Assembly: GCA_024681515.1 (NCBI GenBank)
Contig: JAILAR010000026.1
Span: 72,799 to 135,302 of the forward strand
Direction: 5' to 3'
DNA from: Eubacterium sp.
GTDB lineage: Bacteria; Bacillota; Clostridia; Lachnospirales; Lachnospiraceae
DNA: 62,504 nt
Positions 18,587-26,503 of this stretch are shown here, one piece after another (the stretch's first letter is position 1; each line of letters starts with the position of its first letter). The notes beneath the pieces are model-generated. The model made no database searches and had not been told where the DNA came from. It saw nothing but the letters and a program-made list of their open reading frames with translations. Made by a program: the position numbers and the translations under genes.

Positions 18587-19352
18587 GATCATGGATCATG
18601 TGGAACTGTCGGAAGAAATGCAGAGCCGTATTCTTTCGAATGTGGACAGACATTTTGAAAAAAAGAAAAGAAAACGTCAGCTGCGGATCTGGCTTCCGGT
18701 GATCGGTGTGGCAGCGGCAGCGGCGGTGCTTCTTCTGGTGGTACGGCCCTGGAGCGGAAGAACGACGGTTTCTGACACGGAGAGTGTTACAGAGTCGCAG
18801 ACCGAAGATCCGATTACAGCAGGCACCGAAACAGGAGGACCGATCGTTTCCGGCACGGAGACAGGAGGGACGATCACTTCCGGAACGGAAGATCTTCCGG
18901 GCGGAACAGAGACTGTGACCGAGGTGGATCAGCAGCCCGGGGCTTTCCAGATGACAGAGTACGCCTCGGCAGCGGAGCTGGAAAAGGCGGCAGGATTCCC
19001 GGTCCGGGATCTGAAAACGCTTCCTTTTAACGCTGTGAAATCGGAATACAGGCTGATCGCAGGGACGATCGCAGAGGTAAACTATTACGGAGAAGATACA
19101 AACAAACAGGATCTGGACCTTTCTTACCGCAGATCCAAAGGTGAGGAGGAAAACTCCGGTGTATATAACGAGTATTCAGTGAAGAAAACAGAGATGCTTC
19201 TGGGGGTTCCGATATCCATGCAGGGAGAAGGAGAGCTATTCAACCTGATCTGCTGGTCAGATAAATTCTATTCCTATTCCCTGTATTCAGAGTCCGGGAT
19301 CAGTGAGGCGGCCGCCCTGGAGATGGCGGAAGAGGCGATGAAGGTAAATTGA
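18564..19352 (+). CDS. Single-pass membrane protein, probable anti-sigma factor
   Basis: The 262-residue protein has a cytoplasmic N-terminus of about 40 residues ending in a KKKRKR cluster, one membrane helix (about residues 45-62), then a Thr/Glu/Gly-rich linker with the repeated unit TETGG and an extracellular domain of about 140 residues. The start at 18564 has AAAGGAGG in the end of the sigma gene and overlaps it by 23 bases. This overlap and topology are the basis for calling it an anti-sigma factor; no zinc-binding HxxxCxxC motif is present. The outer domain resembles DUF4367-type domains of other clostridial anti-sigma proteins, but that match is uncertain. The 3' end lies inside a tandem repeat. 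Confidence 0.75.
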   Translation: MTLGKYNEIMDHVELSEEMQSRILSNVDRHFEKKKRKRQLRIWLPVIGVAAAAAVLLLVVRPWSGRTTVSDTESVTESQTEDPITAGTETGGPIVSGTETGGTITSGTEDLPGGTETVTEVDQQPGAFQMTEYASAAELEKAAGFPVRDLKTLPFNAVKSEYRLIAGTIAEVNYYGEDTNKQDLDLSYRRSKGEEENSGVYNEYSVKKTEMLLGVPISMQGEGELFNLICWSDKFYSYSLYSESGISEAAALEMAEEAMKVN

Positions 19353-19408
19353 TGAAGATAAACTGATAAAGGTAAACTGATAAAGGTAAACTGATAAAGG
19401 TAAACTGA
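19339..19408 (+). repeat. Tandem 14-bp repeat, five units, spanning a stop codon
   Basis: Five consecutive 14-base units: TGAAGGTAAATTGA, TGAAGATAAACTGA and three identical TAAAGGTAAACTGA, followed by a partial sixth. The first unit is the last codons of the anti-sigma gene, so the array looks like repeated duplication of the gene end into the gap. Confidence 0.95.
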
Positions 19409-19457
19409 TAAATGAAGGATACCTTTTAAAAAGATTTTTCAAAAAAATATAATACTT

Positions 19458-19486
19458 CTGCAACATTCTTCGGATCCCATATGTAT
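19458..19486 (+). promoter_or_regulatory. Predicted ECF sigma promoter for the cystatin-like lipoprotein
   Basis: CTGCAACATT at 19458-19467, a 15-base spacer and GTAT at 19483-19486, the same arrangement as 17881-17910. The predicted leader is about 85 bases and includes an interspersed repeat copy. Confidence 0.65.
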
Positions 19487-19518
19487 ATAAGGTGTAACAG
19501 ATAAAAACAGAGCACAAA

Positions 19519-19564
19519 AACGTGCGATGTGAGGATAGGCACGCGCAGTATGGAATAAGAAAGG
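19519..19564 (+). repeat. Interspersed hairpin repeat, degenerate copy before the lipoprotein
   Basis: AACGTGCGATGTGAGGAT, then GGCACGCGCAGTATGG and AATAAGAAAGG. The 5' arm and the 3' end match the family; the central stem is shortened. The final AAAGG, with the following GGATGGTAGGA, sits where the ribosome site of the lipoprotein gene should be. Confidence 0.6.
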
Positions 19565-19577
19565 ATGGTAGGATACT

Positions 19578-20423
19578 ATGAGAAAGAACATGAGCATGAG
19601 CATGAGCAAGAACATGAGGAAAAAAACAGTTGTATGGGCACTTACAGGAGTTATGGCATTGGCATTTGTGGGATGCGGAAGTTCCTCCGCAGGTGCTGTG
19701 GGTGATGCAGGAAAAGAGATAGCGGGAACGTCGGATAATGTGAAGGCTGAAAAGATCAATACGATCGTTCCTTCAACCGACAAAAAGGAGGCTGCTGTGG
19801 TTGAAAAAGAGGCAGTAACGGAGGCAGAAGAATCGGGCGTACGGACAGATGAAGAACAGCTCTGCGGCGGATGGTCATCGGAAGTTTCATCCAATATCAC
19901 GGATGCACATAAGGAGCTTTTCAAAAAAGCACAGGAGACCTTGGCCGGTGCGACCTTTACACCGATCGCATTCCTCGGCAGCCAGGTGGTTGCAGGAACG
20001 AATTACCGTTTCCTTTGCCGGATGGATGCATCGGTAGCGGAGCTGAATGCAAAGCCGGTTTATGCGGTCGTTGTGATCTACGAGGATCTGAGCGGAAATG
20101 CAACCATTTCCGAGATAAAGGCTTCCGAGGTGGAGATCCCGGAAACAGAAGCAGAGATGGTTGGCGCATATGAACAGACGGCAGATTTCTCCATGACAGA
20201 GGAATCCTCCAAGGCAATGAAGCTTGCCACTGCAACACTTACAGGTGCTGAATATAAGGCAGTTGCTCTGCTTGGTTCGCAGGTAGTTGCAGGAACGAAT
20301 TACCGGATCCTCTGCGAAGTGAATAATATGACCGAGACCACGGAGACCGGATGGGCGATCCTGACCGTATATGCGGATCTTGAGGGAAATGCTGAAGTAA
20401 CAGAGATCGAAGAGATGAATTGA
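19578..20423 (+). CDS. Lipoprotein with two cystatin-like domains
   Basis: The 281-residue exported lipoprotein has a basic N-terminus, a hydrophobic stretch and a lipobox-like AFVGC (Cys33). After a charged linker come two homologous domains of about 95 residues. Each has a helix (HKELFKKAQETL; SSKAMKLATATL), then a strand leading into the identical octapeptide QVVAGTNY (about residues 136 and 235), then two strands (VYAVVVIYEDLSGNA; WAILTVYADLEGNA). QVVAGTNY is the papain-inhibitor signature QxVxG of cystatins and equals that of human stefins. A GGW before the first helix matches the N-terminal glycines of that family. Cysteine-protease inhibition is therefore possible but unproven. Its promoter matches that of the ECF sigma factor upstream. 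Confidence 0.8.
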   Translation: MRKNMSMSMSKNMRKKTVVWALTGVMALAFVGCGSSSAGAVGDAGKEIAGTSDNVKAEKINTIVPSTDKKEAAVVEKEAVTEAEESGVRTDEEQLCGGWSSEVSSNITDAHKELFKKAQETLAGATFTPIAFLGSQVVAGTNYRFLCRMDASVAELNAKPVYAVVVIYEDLSGNATISEIKASEVEIPETEAEMVGAYEQTADFSMTEESSKAMKLATATLTGAEYKAVALLGSQVVAGTNYRILCEVNNMTETTETGWAILTVYADLEGNAEVTEIEEMN

Positions 20424-20471
20424 TCGATCAGCCTGAGGCGCTGAATAGTTACAATTAAACATTGAAACCAT

Positions 20472-20519
20472 GGGCGGGAATCGTTATAATAAGGATTGCG
20501 ATTCCCGCCCCTTCATTTT
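20472..20519 (+). terminator. Terminator after the lipoprotein gene
   Basis: GGGCGGGAATCG at 20472-20483 pairs perfectly with CGATTCCCGCCC at 20499-20510, followed by CTTCATTTT. The 15-base loop holds TTATAAT. Confidence 0.85.
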
Positions 20520-20576
20520 GGAGGATTTCCCGGATGGCAGCGGAGTATCGACAGATATACAGACAGGAGTATGAAG

Positions 20577-20849
20577 ATGGCAAGAACAATCATAACCGTG
20601 GTAGGCAAGGATAACGTGGGTATCATCGCCAAGGTGTGCAACTACCTGGCCAGCAATAATATCAATATCTGCGACATCACGCAGACCACCATGCAGGGCT
20701 ATTTCAATATGATGATGATCGTAGACACGGATCAGGCGGTAAAGTCTCATGAAGAGATCGCAAGAGAACTGACCTCCGTAGGTCATGAGATCGGCGTGCA
20801 GATCAAAGCCCAAAAGGAAGAAATTTTTGACATGATGCATAGGATCTAG
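20577..20849 (+). CDS. ACT domain protein, UPF0237 family
   Basis: A stand-alone ACT domain of 90 residues (MARTIITVVGKDNVGIIAKV...), of the type found beside DUF711 genes in many Firmicutes. ACT domains bind amino acids or other small ligands; the ligand here is not known. ATG 20577 is chosen because GGAG lies seven bases upstream; ATG 20571 is too close to that site. The stop codon TAG falls inside a perfect hairpin. The DUF711 gene follows after about 120 bases and probably works with it. Confidence 0.88.
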   Translation: MARTIITVVGKDNVGIIAKVCNYLASNNINICDITQTTMQGYFNMMMIVDTDQAVKSHEEIARELTSVGHEIGVQIKAQKEEIFDMMHRI

Positions 20850-20873
20850 TTTTTCTTCAGAAAAACTAGATCC
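20842..20873 (+). terminator. Perfect 15-bp hairpin over the ACT gene stop codon
   Basis: The arms at 20842-20856 and 20859-20873 are exact complements around a two-base loop and include the stop codon of the ACT gene. No T-run follows, so it may be an mRNA-end stabiliser or attenuator rather than a classic terminator. Confidence 0.7.
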
Positions 20874-20882
20874 GTACACGCC

Positions 20883-20949
20883 CACACCCCGAAGGGGTGT
20901 GTCCGAACGAAGTGAGGATTCACGAGCGGCAACCGAAGCCGCGAGTGAA
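20883..20949 (+). repeat. Two further hairpins between the ACT and DUF711 genes
   Basis: CACACCCC/GGGGTGTG encloses a GAA loop at 20883-20901. A second stem has TTCAC at 20919-20923, GA, GCGGC, a seven-base loop, GCCGC, GA, GTGAA at 20945-20949. The paired GA/GA bases form an internal purine loop like the one in the interspersed repeat family, though the sequence is otherwise different. No gene lies in this gap. Confidence 0.7.
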
Positions 20950-20970
20950 GGCCGGTAAAAGGGGAATAAA

Positions 20971-22335
20971 ATGATTACTTTGAATGAGGTCCTCGAGACC
21001 AATGAAATGATATCGAAAATGAATCTGGACGTCCGCACCATCACCATGGGCATCAGTCTTCTGGACTGCATTGGATCCGACGTTCAGGATACCTGTAACA
21101 AAATTTATGAGAAGATTACTACCCGTGCAAAGGATCTGGTGAAGACGGGAGAGGCCATCACGGAAGTGTACGGCATACCCATCGTCCATAAGCGGATCTC
21201 TGTAACTCCCATCGCACTGGTGGGCGGTTCGGTCTGCAAAACCACCTCTGATTTTGTGGAGATCGCAAAGACTCTGGACAGAGCTGCCAGAGAGGTTGGC
21301 GTTAATTTCCTCGGCGGTTATTCCGCTCTGGTATCCAAAGCCATGACCCCGGCGGATGAACTTCTGATCCGTTCCATTCCGGAGGCTCTGGCTGGCACGG
21401 ATGTGGTATGCAGCTCGGTGAATCTCGGTTCCACAAAGACCGGGATCAACATGGATGCGGTGCGTCTTATGGGAGAGATCATCCGTGAGGCCGCGGAGCA
21501 TACAAAGGATCGGGGATCCATCGGCTGTGCGAAGTTGGTGGTATTCTGCAATGCACCGGATGACAATCCGTTTATGGCCGGGGCTTTCCATGGCGTAACC
21601 GAAGGAGACTGCGTCATCAATGTGGGTGTCAGCGGACCCGGTGTTATGCGGAGCGTGCTTTCGGATATCCGAGGAGAATCCTTCGAGGTGCTCTGTGAGA
21701 CAATTAAGAAAACCGCATTTAAGATCACACGTGTAGGGCAGCTGGTTGCAAAGGAAGCATCCCAGCGTCTGGGTGTTCCCTTTGGTATCGTGGATCTGTC
21801 TCTGGCTCCCACGCCGGCCATCGGTGATTCTGTAGCCGATATCCTGCAGGAGATCGGCGTAGATAAGGCAGGAGCGCCGGGAACCACGGCGGCGCTGGCA
21901 TTACTTAACGATCAGGTAAAGAAGGGCGGCATTATGGCTTCCTCTTATGTGGGCGGTCTGTCAGGGGCTTTTATTCCGGTCAGCGAGGATCAGGGAATGA
22001 TCGAAGCGGCTGAGCAGGGAGCTCTGTCCATTGAGAAGCTGGAAGCCATGACCTGTGTCTGCTCCGTGGGACTGGATATGATCGCCATTCCCGGAGACAC
22101 GAAGGTAACCACCATTTCCGGAATCATTGCGGATGAAATGGCGATCGGTATGATCAACCAGAAAACCACGGCGGTCCGCATCATTCCGGTAATCGGCAAG
22201 GGGGTTGGTGACCATGTGGAGTTCGGCGGACTTCTCGGAAGCGCACCCATCATGGCTGTGAATCCCTACGGCTGTGATAATCTGATCGCAAGGACCGGAC
22301 GCATTCCGGCTCCGGTACACAGTTTTAAGAACTGA
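20971..22335 (+). CDS. DUF711 (UPF0210) family protein
   Basis: The 454-residue protein belongs to the DUF711/UPF0210 family, whose members are almost always beside a UPF0237 ACT protein, as here. Visible family segments include the N-terminal [43 protein letters not shown] and the C-terminal [15 protein letters not shown]. The fold is related to glycyl-radical-like proteins by structure prediction, but no glycyl-radical motif is evident and the biochemical role is unknown. The ribosome site is AAAAGGGG, nine bases before the ATG. The gene is complete and of normal length. Confidence 0.9.
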   Translation: MITLNEVLETNEMISKMNLDVRTITMGISLLDCIGSDVQDTCNKIYEKITTRAKDLVKTGEAITEVYGIPIVHKRISVTPIALVGGSVCKTTSDFVEIAKTLDRAAREVGVNFLGGYSALVSKAMTPADELLIRSIPEALAGTDVVCSSVNLGSTKTGINMDAVRLMGEIIREAAEHTKDRGSIGCAKLVVFCNAPDDNPFMAGAFHGVTEGDCVINVGVSGPGVMRSVLSDIRGESFEVLCETIKKTAFKITRVGQLVAKEASQRLGVPFGIVDLSLAPTPAIGDSVADILQEIGVDKAGAPGTTAALALLNDQVKKGGIMASSYVGGLSGAFIPVSEDQGMIEAAEQGALSIEKLEAMTCVCSVGLDMIAIPGDTKVTTISGIIADEMAIGMINQKTTAVRIIPVIGKGVGDHVEFGGLLGSAPIMAVNPYGCDNLIARTGRIPAPVHSFKN

Positions 22336-22361
22336 TGATGTGAAATACGAGGAATCTATAT

Positions 22362-24311
22362 TTGACAAAATTAGCACTTTCCGATGAGATCCTGATGGCG
22401 GTGGATAAGCCGTCCCGGTATATCGGGCATGAAATCAATATGGTCGAGAAGGATCCTTCATCCGTGGACATCCGGTATGCCATGTGCTTTCCGGATGTCT
22501 ACGAGATCGGGATGTCCTATCTCGGGATCCAGATCCTGTACGATATGTTCAACCGACGGGAGGATACCTACTGTGAGCGGGTGTACTGCCCGTGGCCGGA
22601 TCTGGACAAGGTAATGAGGGAGGAGCGCATCCCTCTTTTTTCGCTGGAAACACAGAGCCCCATCCGGCAGTTTGATTTCCTGGGCATCACGATCCAGTAT
22701 GAGATGTGCTATACAAACATCCTGCAGGTGATCGACCTTTCAGGGATCCCGCTGCTTAGCGCGGACCGGACGGAGGAGGATCCGATCGTGATCGGCGGCG
22801 GACCCTGTACCTATAATCCGGAACCCATCGCAGACTTTTTCGATATTATTTATATCGGTGAGGGGGAGGAGAGCTATGATGCGCTCTTTACTCTGTATAA
22901 AACGTATAAAAACAGCAATATGCCGCGGAGAGAGTTCCTGTACCGCGCGGCACTTATCCCGGGGATCTATGTTCCGTCGCTGTATGAGGTGTCCTACAAT
23001 GCGGATGGAACCATTGAAGCGGTAACGCCGATCCCGTATTCTGCGGACAGCAAAGTCTTTGCTTCGGATCCGGTTGAAGAAAGTACGGACAAAGCGGATC
23101 CGAAGCAGGATGTATGTACGCTCATACCGCCGGCCAGGATCCGCAAGGTCGTGGTGAAGAATTTCGAGGATGCGCCGTATCCTGTGAAACCGGTGGTTCC
23201 GTATCTTCGGGCGACACAGGACCGTGTGGTTCTGGAGGTCATGCGGGGCTGTATCCGCGGCTGTCGGTTCTGTCAGGCGGGCATGATCTACCGGCCGACC
23301 CGTCAGAAACCGGTATCCCTGGTGGAGAGCTACGTGGATACCATGCTGCAGAATACCGGCTATGACGAGATCTCCATCAGTTCCCTTTCCACCAGTGATT
23401 ATGAGGGCCTGCCGGAGCTTATGGATTTCCTGGTAGATAAGATCGACAAGGAGCATATTCAGGTATCTCTGCCGTCCCTGCGTGTGGATGCATTTTCCCT
23501 GGATGTGATGAAGAAGGTGCAGGACATCCACAAAGTGTCCCTGACCTTTGCACCGGAGGCCGGAACCCAGCGGCTTCGGGATGTGATCAATAAGGGACTG
23601 ACCGAAGAGGTGATCCTGAATGGTGTGACCCAGGCTTTTGCCGGCGGCTGGAACAAGGTGAAACTCTACTTTATGATGGGACTCCCGACTGAGACAGAGG
23701 AGGATGTGGAAGGCATCCCGGAGCTTTGTGAGAAGATCTCTGAGGTTTACTTTGATACCGTACCGAAGGATCAGCGGGCAGGAAGTCTGTCCATCACGGC
23801 ATCCGCGTCCTATTTTGTACCGAAGCCCTTTACGCCCTTCCAGTGGGCGCCCATGCTGGACCGGGAAACCTATGTGGCCCACGCGTATCATGTGAAAGAA
23901 CATTTCCGGAAAATGCGAAACACCAAGCGGATGAAATTTGCCTATCATGATCAGGACATTTCCCTGATCGAGGGGATCTATGCAAGAGGGGATCGCAGGC
24001 TTTCCGCACTGGTTCTGGAGGTTTACAGACAGGGAGGGATCTTCGATGCCTGGACCGAATTTTTCAGTATGCAGCGATATACGGATGCCATGGAGAAGCT
24101 GGGGATCGATCAGGAGTTTTATCTTACGCGTCCGCGGGATGTTGCAGAGGTGCTTCCCTGGGATCATCTGGACTGCGGTGTAACCAAGCAGTTCCTGATC
24201 CGGGAATGGGAGCGGGCTCAGCAGGGGATCCGTACGAAGAACTGTCGGGAGCAATGCTCCGGCTGTGGTGCGGCCTGCTTCTCGGAAGGACCGTGCCCGG
24301 CAATGAATTGA
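22362..24311 (+). CDS. B12-binding-fold radical SAM protein, TIGR03960 family
   Basis: The 649-residue protein has an N-terminal cobalamin-binding-like region (DIRYAMCFPDVYEIGMSYLG; IGGGPCTYNPEPIADFFD) and a radical SAM core with the cluster motif CIRGCRFCQ near residue 303 (CxxxCxxC). The cysteine-rich C-terminus (CREQCSGCGAAC) could hold another metal centre. Family members sit next to the DUF2344 gene and the RNase E/G-rplU cluster in most Clostridia, suggesting a role in RNA or ribosome modification, which is not established. The start is TTG 22362 with GAGGAA upstream. Here three genes separate it from its usual neighbours. Confidence 0.9.
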   Translation: MTKLALSDEILMAVDKPSRYIGHEINMVEKDPSSVDIRYAMCFPDVYEIGMSYLGIQILYDMFNRREDTYCERVYCPWPDLDKVMREERIPLFSLETQSPIRQFDFLGITIQYEMCYTNILQVIDLSGIPLLSADRTEEDPIVIGGGPCTYNPEPIADFFDIIYIGEGEESYDALFTLYKTYKNSNMPRREFLYRAALIPGIYVPSLYEVSYNADGTIEAVTPIPYSADSKVFASDPVEESTDKADPKQDVCTLIPPARIRKVVVKNFEDAPYPVKPVVPYLRATQDRVVLEVMRGCIRGCRFCQAGMIYRPTRQKPVSLVESYVDTMLQNTGYDEISISSLSTSDYEGLPELMDFLVDKIDKEHIQVSLPSLRVDAFSLDVMKKVQDIHKVSLTFAPEAGTQRLRDVINKGLTEEVILNGVTQAFAGGWNKVKLYFMMGLPTETEEDVEGIPELCEKISEVYFDTVPKDQRAGSLSITASASYFVPKPFTPFQWAPMLDRETYVAHAYHVKEHFRKMRNTKRMKFAYHDQDISLIEGIYARGDRRLSALVLEVYRQGGIFDAWTEFFSMQRYTDAMEKLGIDQEFYLTRPRDVAEVLPWDHLDCGVTKQFLIREWERAQQGIRTKNCREQCSGCGAACFSEGPCPAMN

Positions 24312-24356
24312 AAGCGGAGCCGGCTTTGAACGCATTGAGAATAAATGGAGAATAAA

Positions 24357-24830
24357 ATGATGACTGTCAGAAATGCAGAGAGATCGGATATACCGAGGAT
24401 CCTTGAACTGCTGGTTCAGGTGGATATGGTTCATCACCTTGGCCGTCCGGACATATTTAAGGGACCGGCTACGAAGTATAGTGCCGGGCAATTGGAAGAA
24501 ATCATTGAGAACGGAGAGACACCGGTCTTTGTCTGCGTGGATGATTTCGGAATGATCCTGGGGCATGCATTCTGTATTCATAAACAGGTCCTGGGTGATT
24601 CGGTCCTGACAGATGTGAAGACCTTGTATGTTGATGATATCTGTGTGGATGAAAAATCCAGAGGGCGTGGTGTCGGGAGAACGCTTTACAACCATGTGAG
24701 GGAGTATGCCGGAACCTGCGGATGCCATAATATTACTCTGAATGTCTGGGAATGTAATCCCGGCGCCAGGGCATTCTATGAAACACTGGGTTTAAAACCA
24801 CAGAAAATCGGTATGGAAGAAGTATTGTGA
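24357..24830 (+). CDS. GNAT family N-acetyltransferase
   Basis: The 157-residue protein has the GNAT fold: N-terminal VRNAERSDIPRILELL, the acetyl-CoA-binding motif A VDEKSRGRGVGRTLYNHV (Q/RxxGxG/A type) near residue 100, and motif B NPGARAFYETLGL near the end. The acceptor substrate cannot be read from the sequence. ATG 24357 has GGAG seven bases upstream; ATG 24345 is an alternative adding four residues. It lies between the TIGR03960 and S1 genes, an unusual position. A tandem 13-bp repeat begins at its stop codon. Confidence 0.88.
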   Translation: MMTVRNAERSDIPRILELLVQVDMVHHLGRPDIFKGPATKYSAGQLEEIIENGETPVFVCVDDFGMILGHAFCIHKQVLGDSVLTDVKTLYVDDICVDEKSRGRGVGRTLYNHVREYAGTCGCHNITLNVWECNPGARAFYETLGLKPQKIGMEEVL

Positions 24831-24862
24831 AGAGTTATTGTAAAGAATTATTGTGAAGAAAA
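24824..24862 (+). repeat. Tandem 13-bp repeat, three units, at the GNAT stop codon
   Basis: Units ATTGTGAAGAGTT, ATTGTAAAGAATT and ATTGTGAAGAAAA. The first contains the stop TGA of the acetyltransferase; the third runs into the ribosome site of the S1 gene. Confidence 0.9.
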
Positions 24863-24875
24863 AAGGGGAGGAAAA

Positions 24876-25601
24876 ATGGAAGAATCAATGAAGGATTTTG
24901 AAGAAATGCTGGAGGAGTCCTACAGCCTTATGGGGGATGGAGTGCATGATACCGATGAGCTTCTGGCATGGAGAAAAGCGGGAGAATTGAAGGAATCACA
25001 GGAGAATATCAAGGTTACGGTCACCGGCGTTGTCAAGGGCGGCGTGGTTGCCGATTTTGAAGGCCTTCGGGCTTTTATTCCCATATCAAAGCTGTCTCTG
25101 GACAGGATCGATGATTGTAATCCGTTTTTGGAACAGGAACTTGAAGTCAGAGTAATCGAAGTGAATATGGATGAGGACAAGCTGATCCTGTCCGCGAAGG
25201 AAATATTGAAGGAAAGACAGGAACAAAGCAAAAAGAAGAAGCTTTCTGATGTTCAGGTTGGGCAGGTATTCCACGGAACGGTCAGAACGATCAAGGATTA
25301 CGGGGCGTTCATCGATCTGCCCGACGGAATGTCAGGTCTGGTCCATATCTCGCAGATCTCTTTTAACAGGATCAAACATCCGGGCGTTGTTTTGCAGGAA
25401 GGCCAGGAGGTGGATGTAAAGGTGATCCAGATCAAGGACGGAAAACTGTCCCTTTCCATGAAGGCACTTTTGGAGAATCCTGAAGAGTCAGAGGCGGCTT
25501 CAGAGGAGGAAGAGTTTGATCTCCCGGAACCTGAAGTCGGAACAGAGTCGATCGGAAACCTGTTTGGAGACTTCTTTAAGAATCTCAAAATTGAGGAATA
25601 A
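24876..25601 (+). CDS. S1 RNA-binding domain protein (two S1 repeats)
   Basis: The 241-residue protein has an acidic N-terminus of about 40 residues, then two S1 domains: one about residues 47-112 (VTGVVKGGVVADFEGLRAFIP) and a more canonical one about 125-195 (GTVRTIKDYGAFIDLPDGMSGLVHISQIS, abbreviated here by its conserved GAFIDL and GLVHIS). An acidic tail ends GNLFGDFFKNLKIEE. It resembles a truncated ribosomal protein S1 or YugI-like RNA-binding protein. It probably binds RNA or ribosomes. The ribosome site GGGGAGG is strong. It lies eight bases before the DUF2344 gene. Confidence 0.85.
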   Translation: MEESMKDFEEMLEESYSLMGDGVHDTDELLAWRKAGELKESQENIKVTVTGVVKGGVVADFEGLRAFIPISKLSLDRIDDCNPFLEQELEVRVIEVNMDEDKLILSAKEILKERQEQSKKKKLSDVQVGQVFHGTVRTIKDYGAFIDLPDGMSGLVHISQISFNRIKHPGVVLQEGQEVDVKVIQIKDGKLSLSMKALLENPEESEAASEEEEFDLPEPEVGTESIGNLFGDFFKNLKIEE

Positions 25602-25609
25602 GGAAAACG

Positions 25610-26392
25610 ATGAAAGTACGTGTGAAATATTCAAAAACCGGTCCGCTTAAATTTATCAGTCATCTGGATGTGATGCGCTTCTTCCAGAAGAGTATCCGCA
25701 GGGCAGGACTGGATATTGCTTATACGACCGGCCTCAGTCCACATCAGGTGATCTCTTTTGCGGCACCTATGCCTCTGATGCTGACGTCGGTGGCCGAGTA
25801 TTTCGATGCGGAGTTTGTGAGCCTCCCGTCTCATGACGAATTCGTTCGGCGGTTAAATGCGGCAGGCCCAGAGCATATGAAGGTCCTGGATGCTGCAGTG
25901 CTTCCGGAGAAGACGCTGAATTCCATGGCTGCGGTAACAGCTTCTTCTTATCAGGTGACGCTGACGGAGAAAGGGGAGGCGGAGATCGGTGAATCCTGGC
26001 GCACCCTTTTTTCGTCTGTGATCGGTGAAATGGCACAGGACGCGGAGATCATTGTCATTAAGAAGACAAAGACGAAGGAAGAACCGACAGATATCCGACC
26101 GATGATCCACAGGCTGGAATTTTGCACGGATAAGACATATGAGGGAGCATGTTCGTCTCTGCCGGAAAGCGGATCGATCTACCTGCTTCTCGCTGCCGGC
26201 AGCAAGGTAAATCTGCGGCCGGAGCAGATCCTTTCGGAGATCTGCAGGAGACTCGGACAGGAGTATAACCGATTCCATTATGACATTTTGCGGCTGGAGA
26301 CTTATATGGATGACGGGCAGGAATCCGGGGAAGACGGAATTATGAAGACGAAATATGCTCCGCTGATCGAGGCCGGAAGCCGCGATTTCTGA
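25610..26392 (+). CDS. DUF2344 (TIGR03936) family protein
   Basis: The 260-residue protein starts with the family pattern VKYSKTGPLKFISHLDVMRFFQ and has the typical TGLSPHQVISFAAPMPLM segment. In many bacteria this domain is fused to the C-terminus of the TIGR03960 radical SAM protein or encoded next to it, so the two are expected to act together. Here they are split by a GNAT and an S1 gene. Function is unknown; RNA modification is a guess from the neighbourhood. The end is followed by copies of the interspersed repeat and a wall-hydrolase gene. Confidence 0.88.
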   Translation: MKVRVKYSKTGPLKFISHLDVMRFFQKSIRRAGLDIAYTTGLSPHQVISFAAPMPLMLTSVAEYFDAEFVSLPSHDEFVRRLNAAGPEHMKVLDAAVLPEKTLNSMAAVTASSYQVTLTEKGEAEIGESWRTLFSSVIGEMAQDAEIIVIKKTKTKEEPTDIRPMIHRLEFCTDKTYEGACSSLPESGSIYLLLAAGSKVNLRPEQILSEICRRLGQEYNRFHYDILRLETYMDDGQESGEDGIMKTKYAPLIEAGSRDF

Positions 26393-26395
26393 TGC

Positions 26396-26496
26396 TGCGC
26401 GCGAAGTATCGCATGCTCATGTATCAGAGCACTGTCGTAAGCTAAAGAGAAAAGCATATAAACGGAAGATACGTGCGAAGTGTGGAATATAAGGGG
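26396..26496 (+). repeat. Interspersed hairpin repeat fragments before the NlpC/P60 gene
   Basis: GCGCGCGAAGTATCGCATG near 26397 and TACGTGCGAAGTGTGG followed by AATATAAGGGG at 26470-26496. The second joins the 5' arm (TACGTGCG) directly to the 3' part (GAAGTGTGG) as if the central hairpin had been deleted. The terminal AAGGGGG serves as ribosome site for the next gene. Confidence 0.6.
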
Positions 26497-26503
26497 GAAA
26501 CAT

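Noticed and set aside
22740-24728. 662-codon open frame on the minus strand opposite the radical SAM gene
   Set aside because: Shadow frame; the opposite strand has clear motifs and context.
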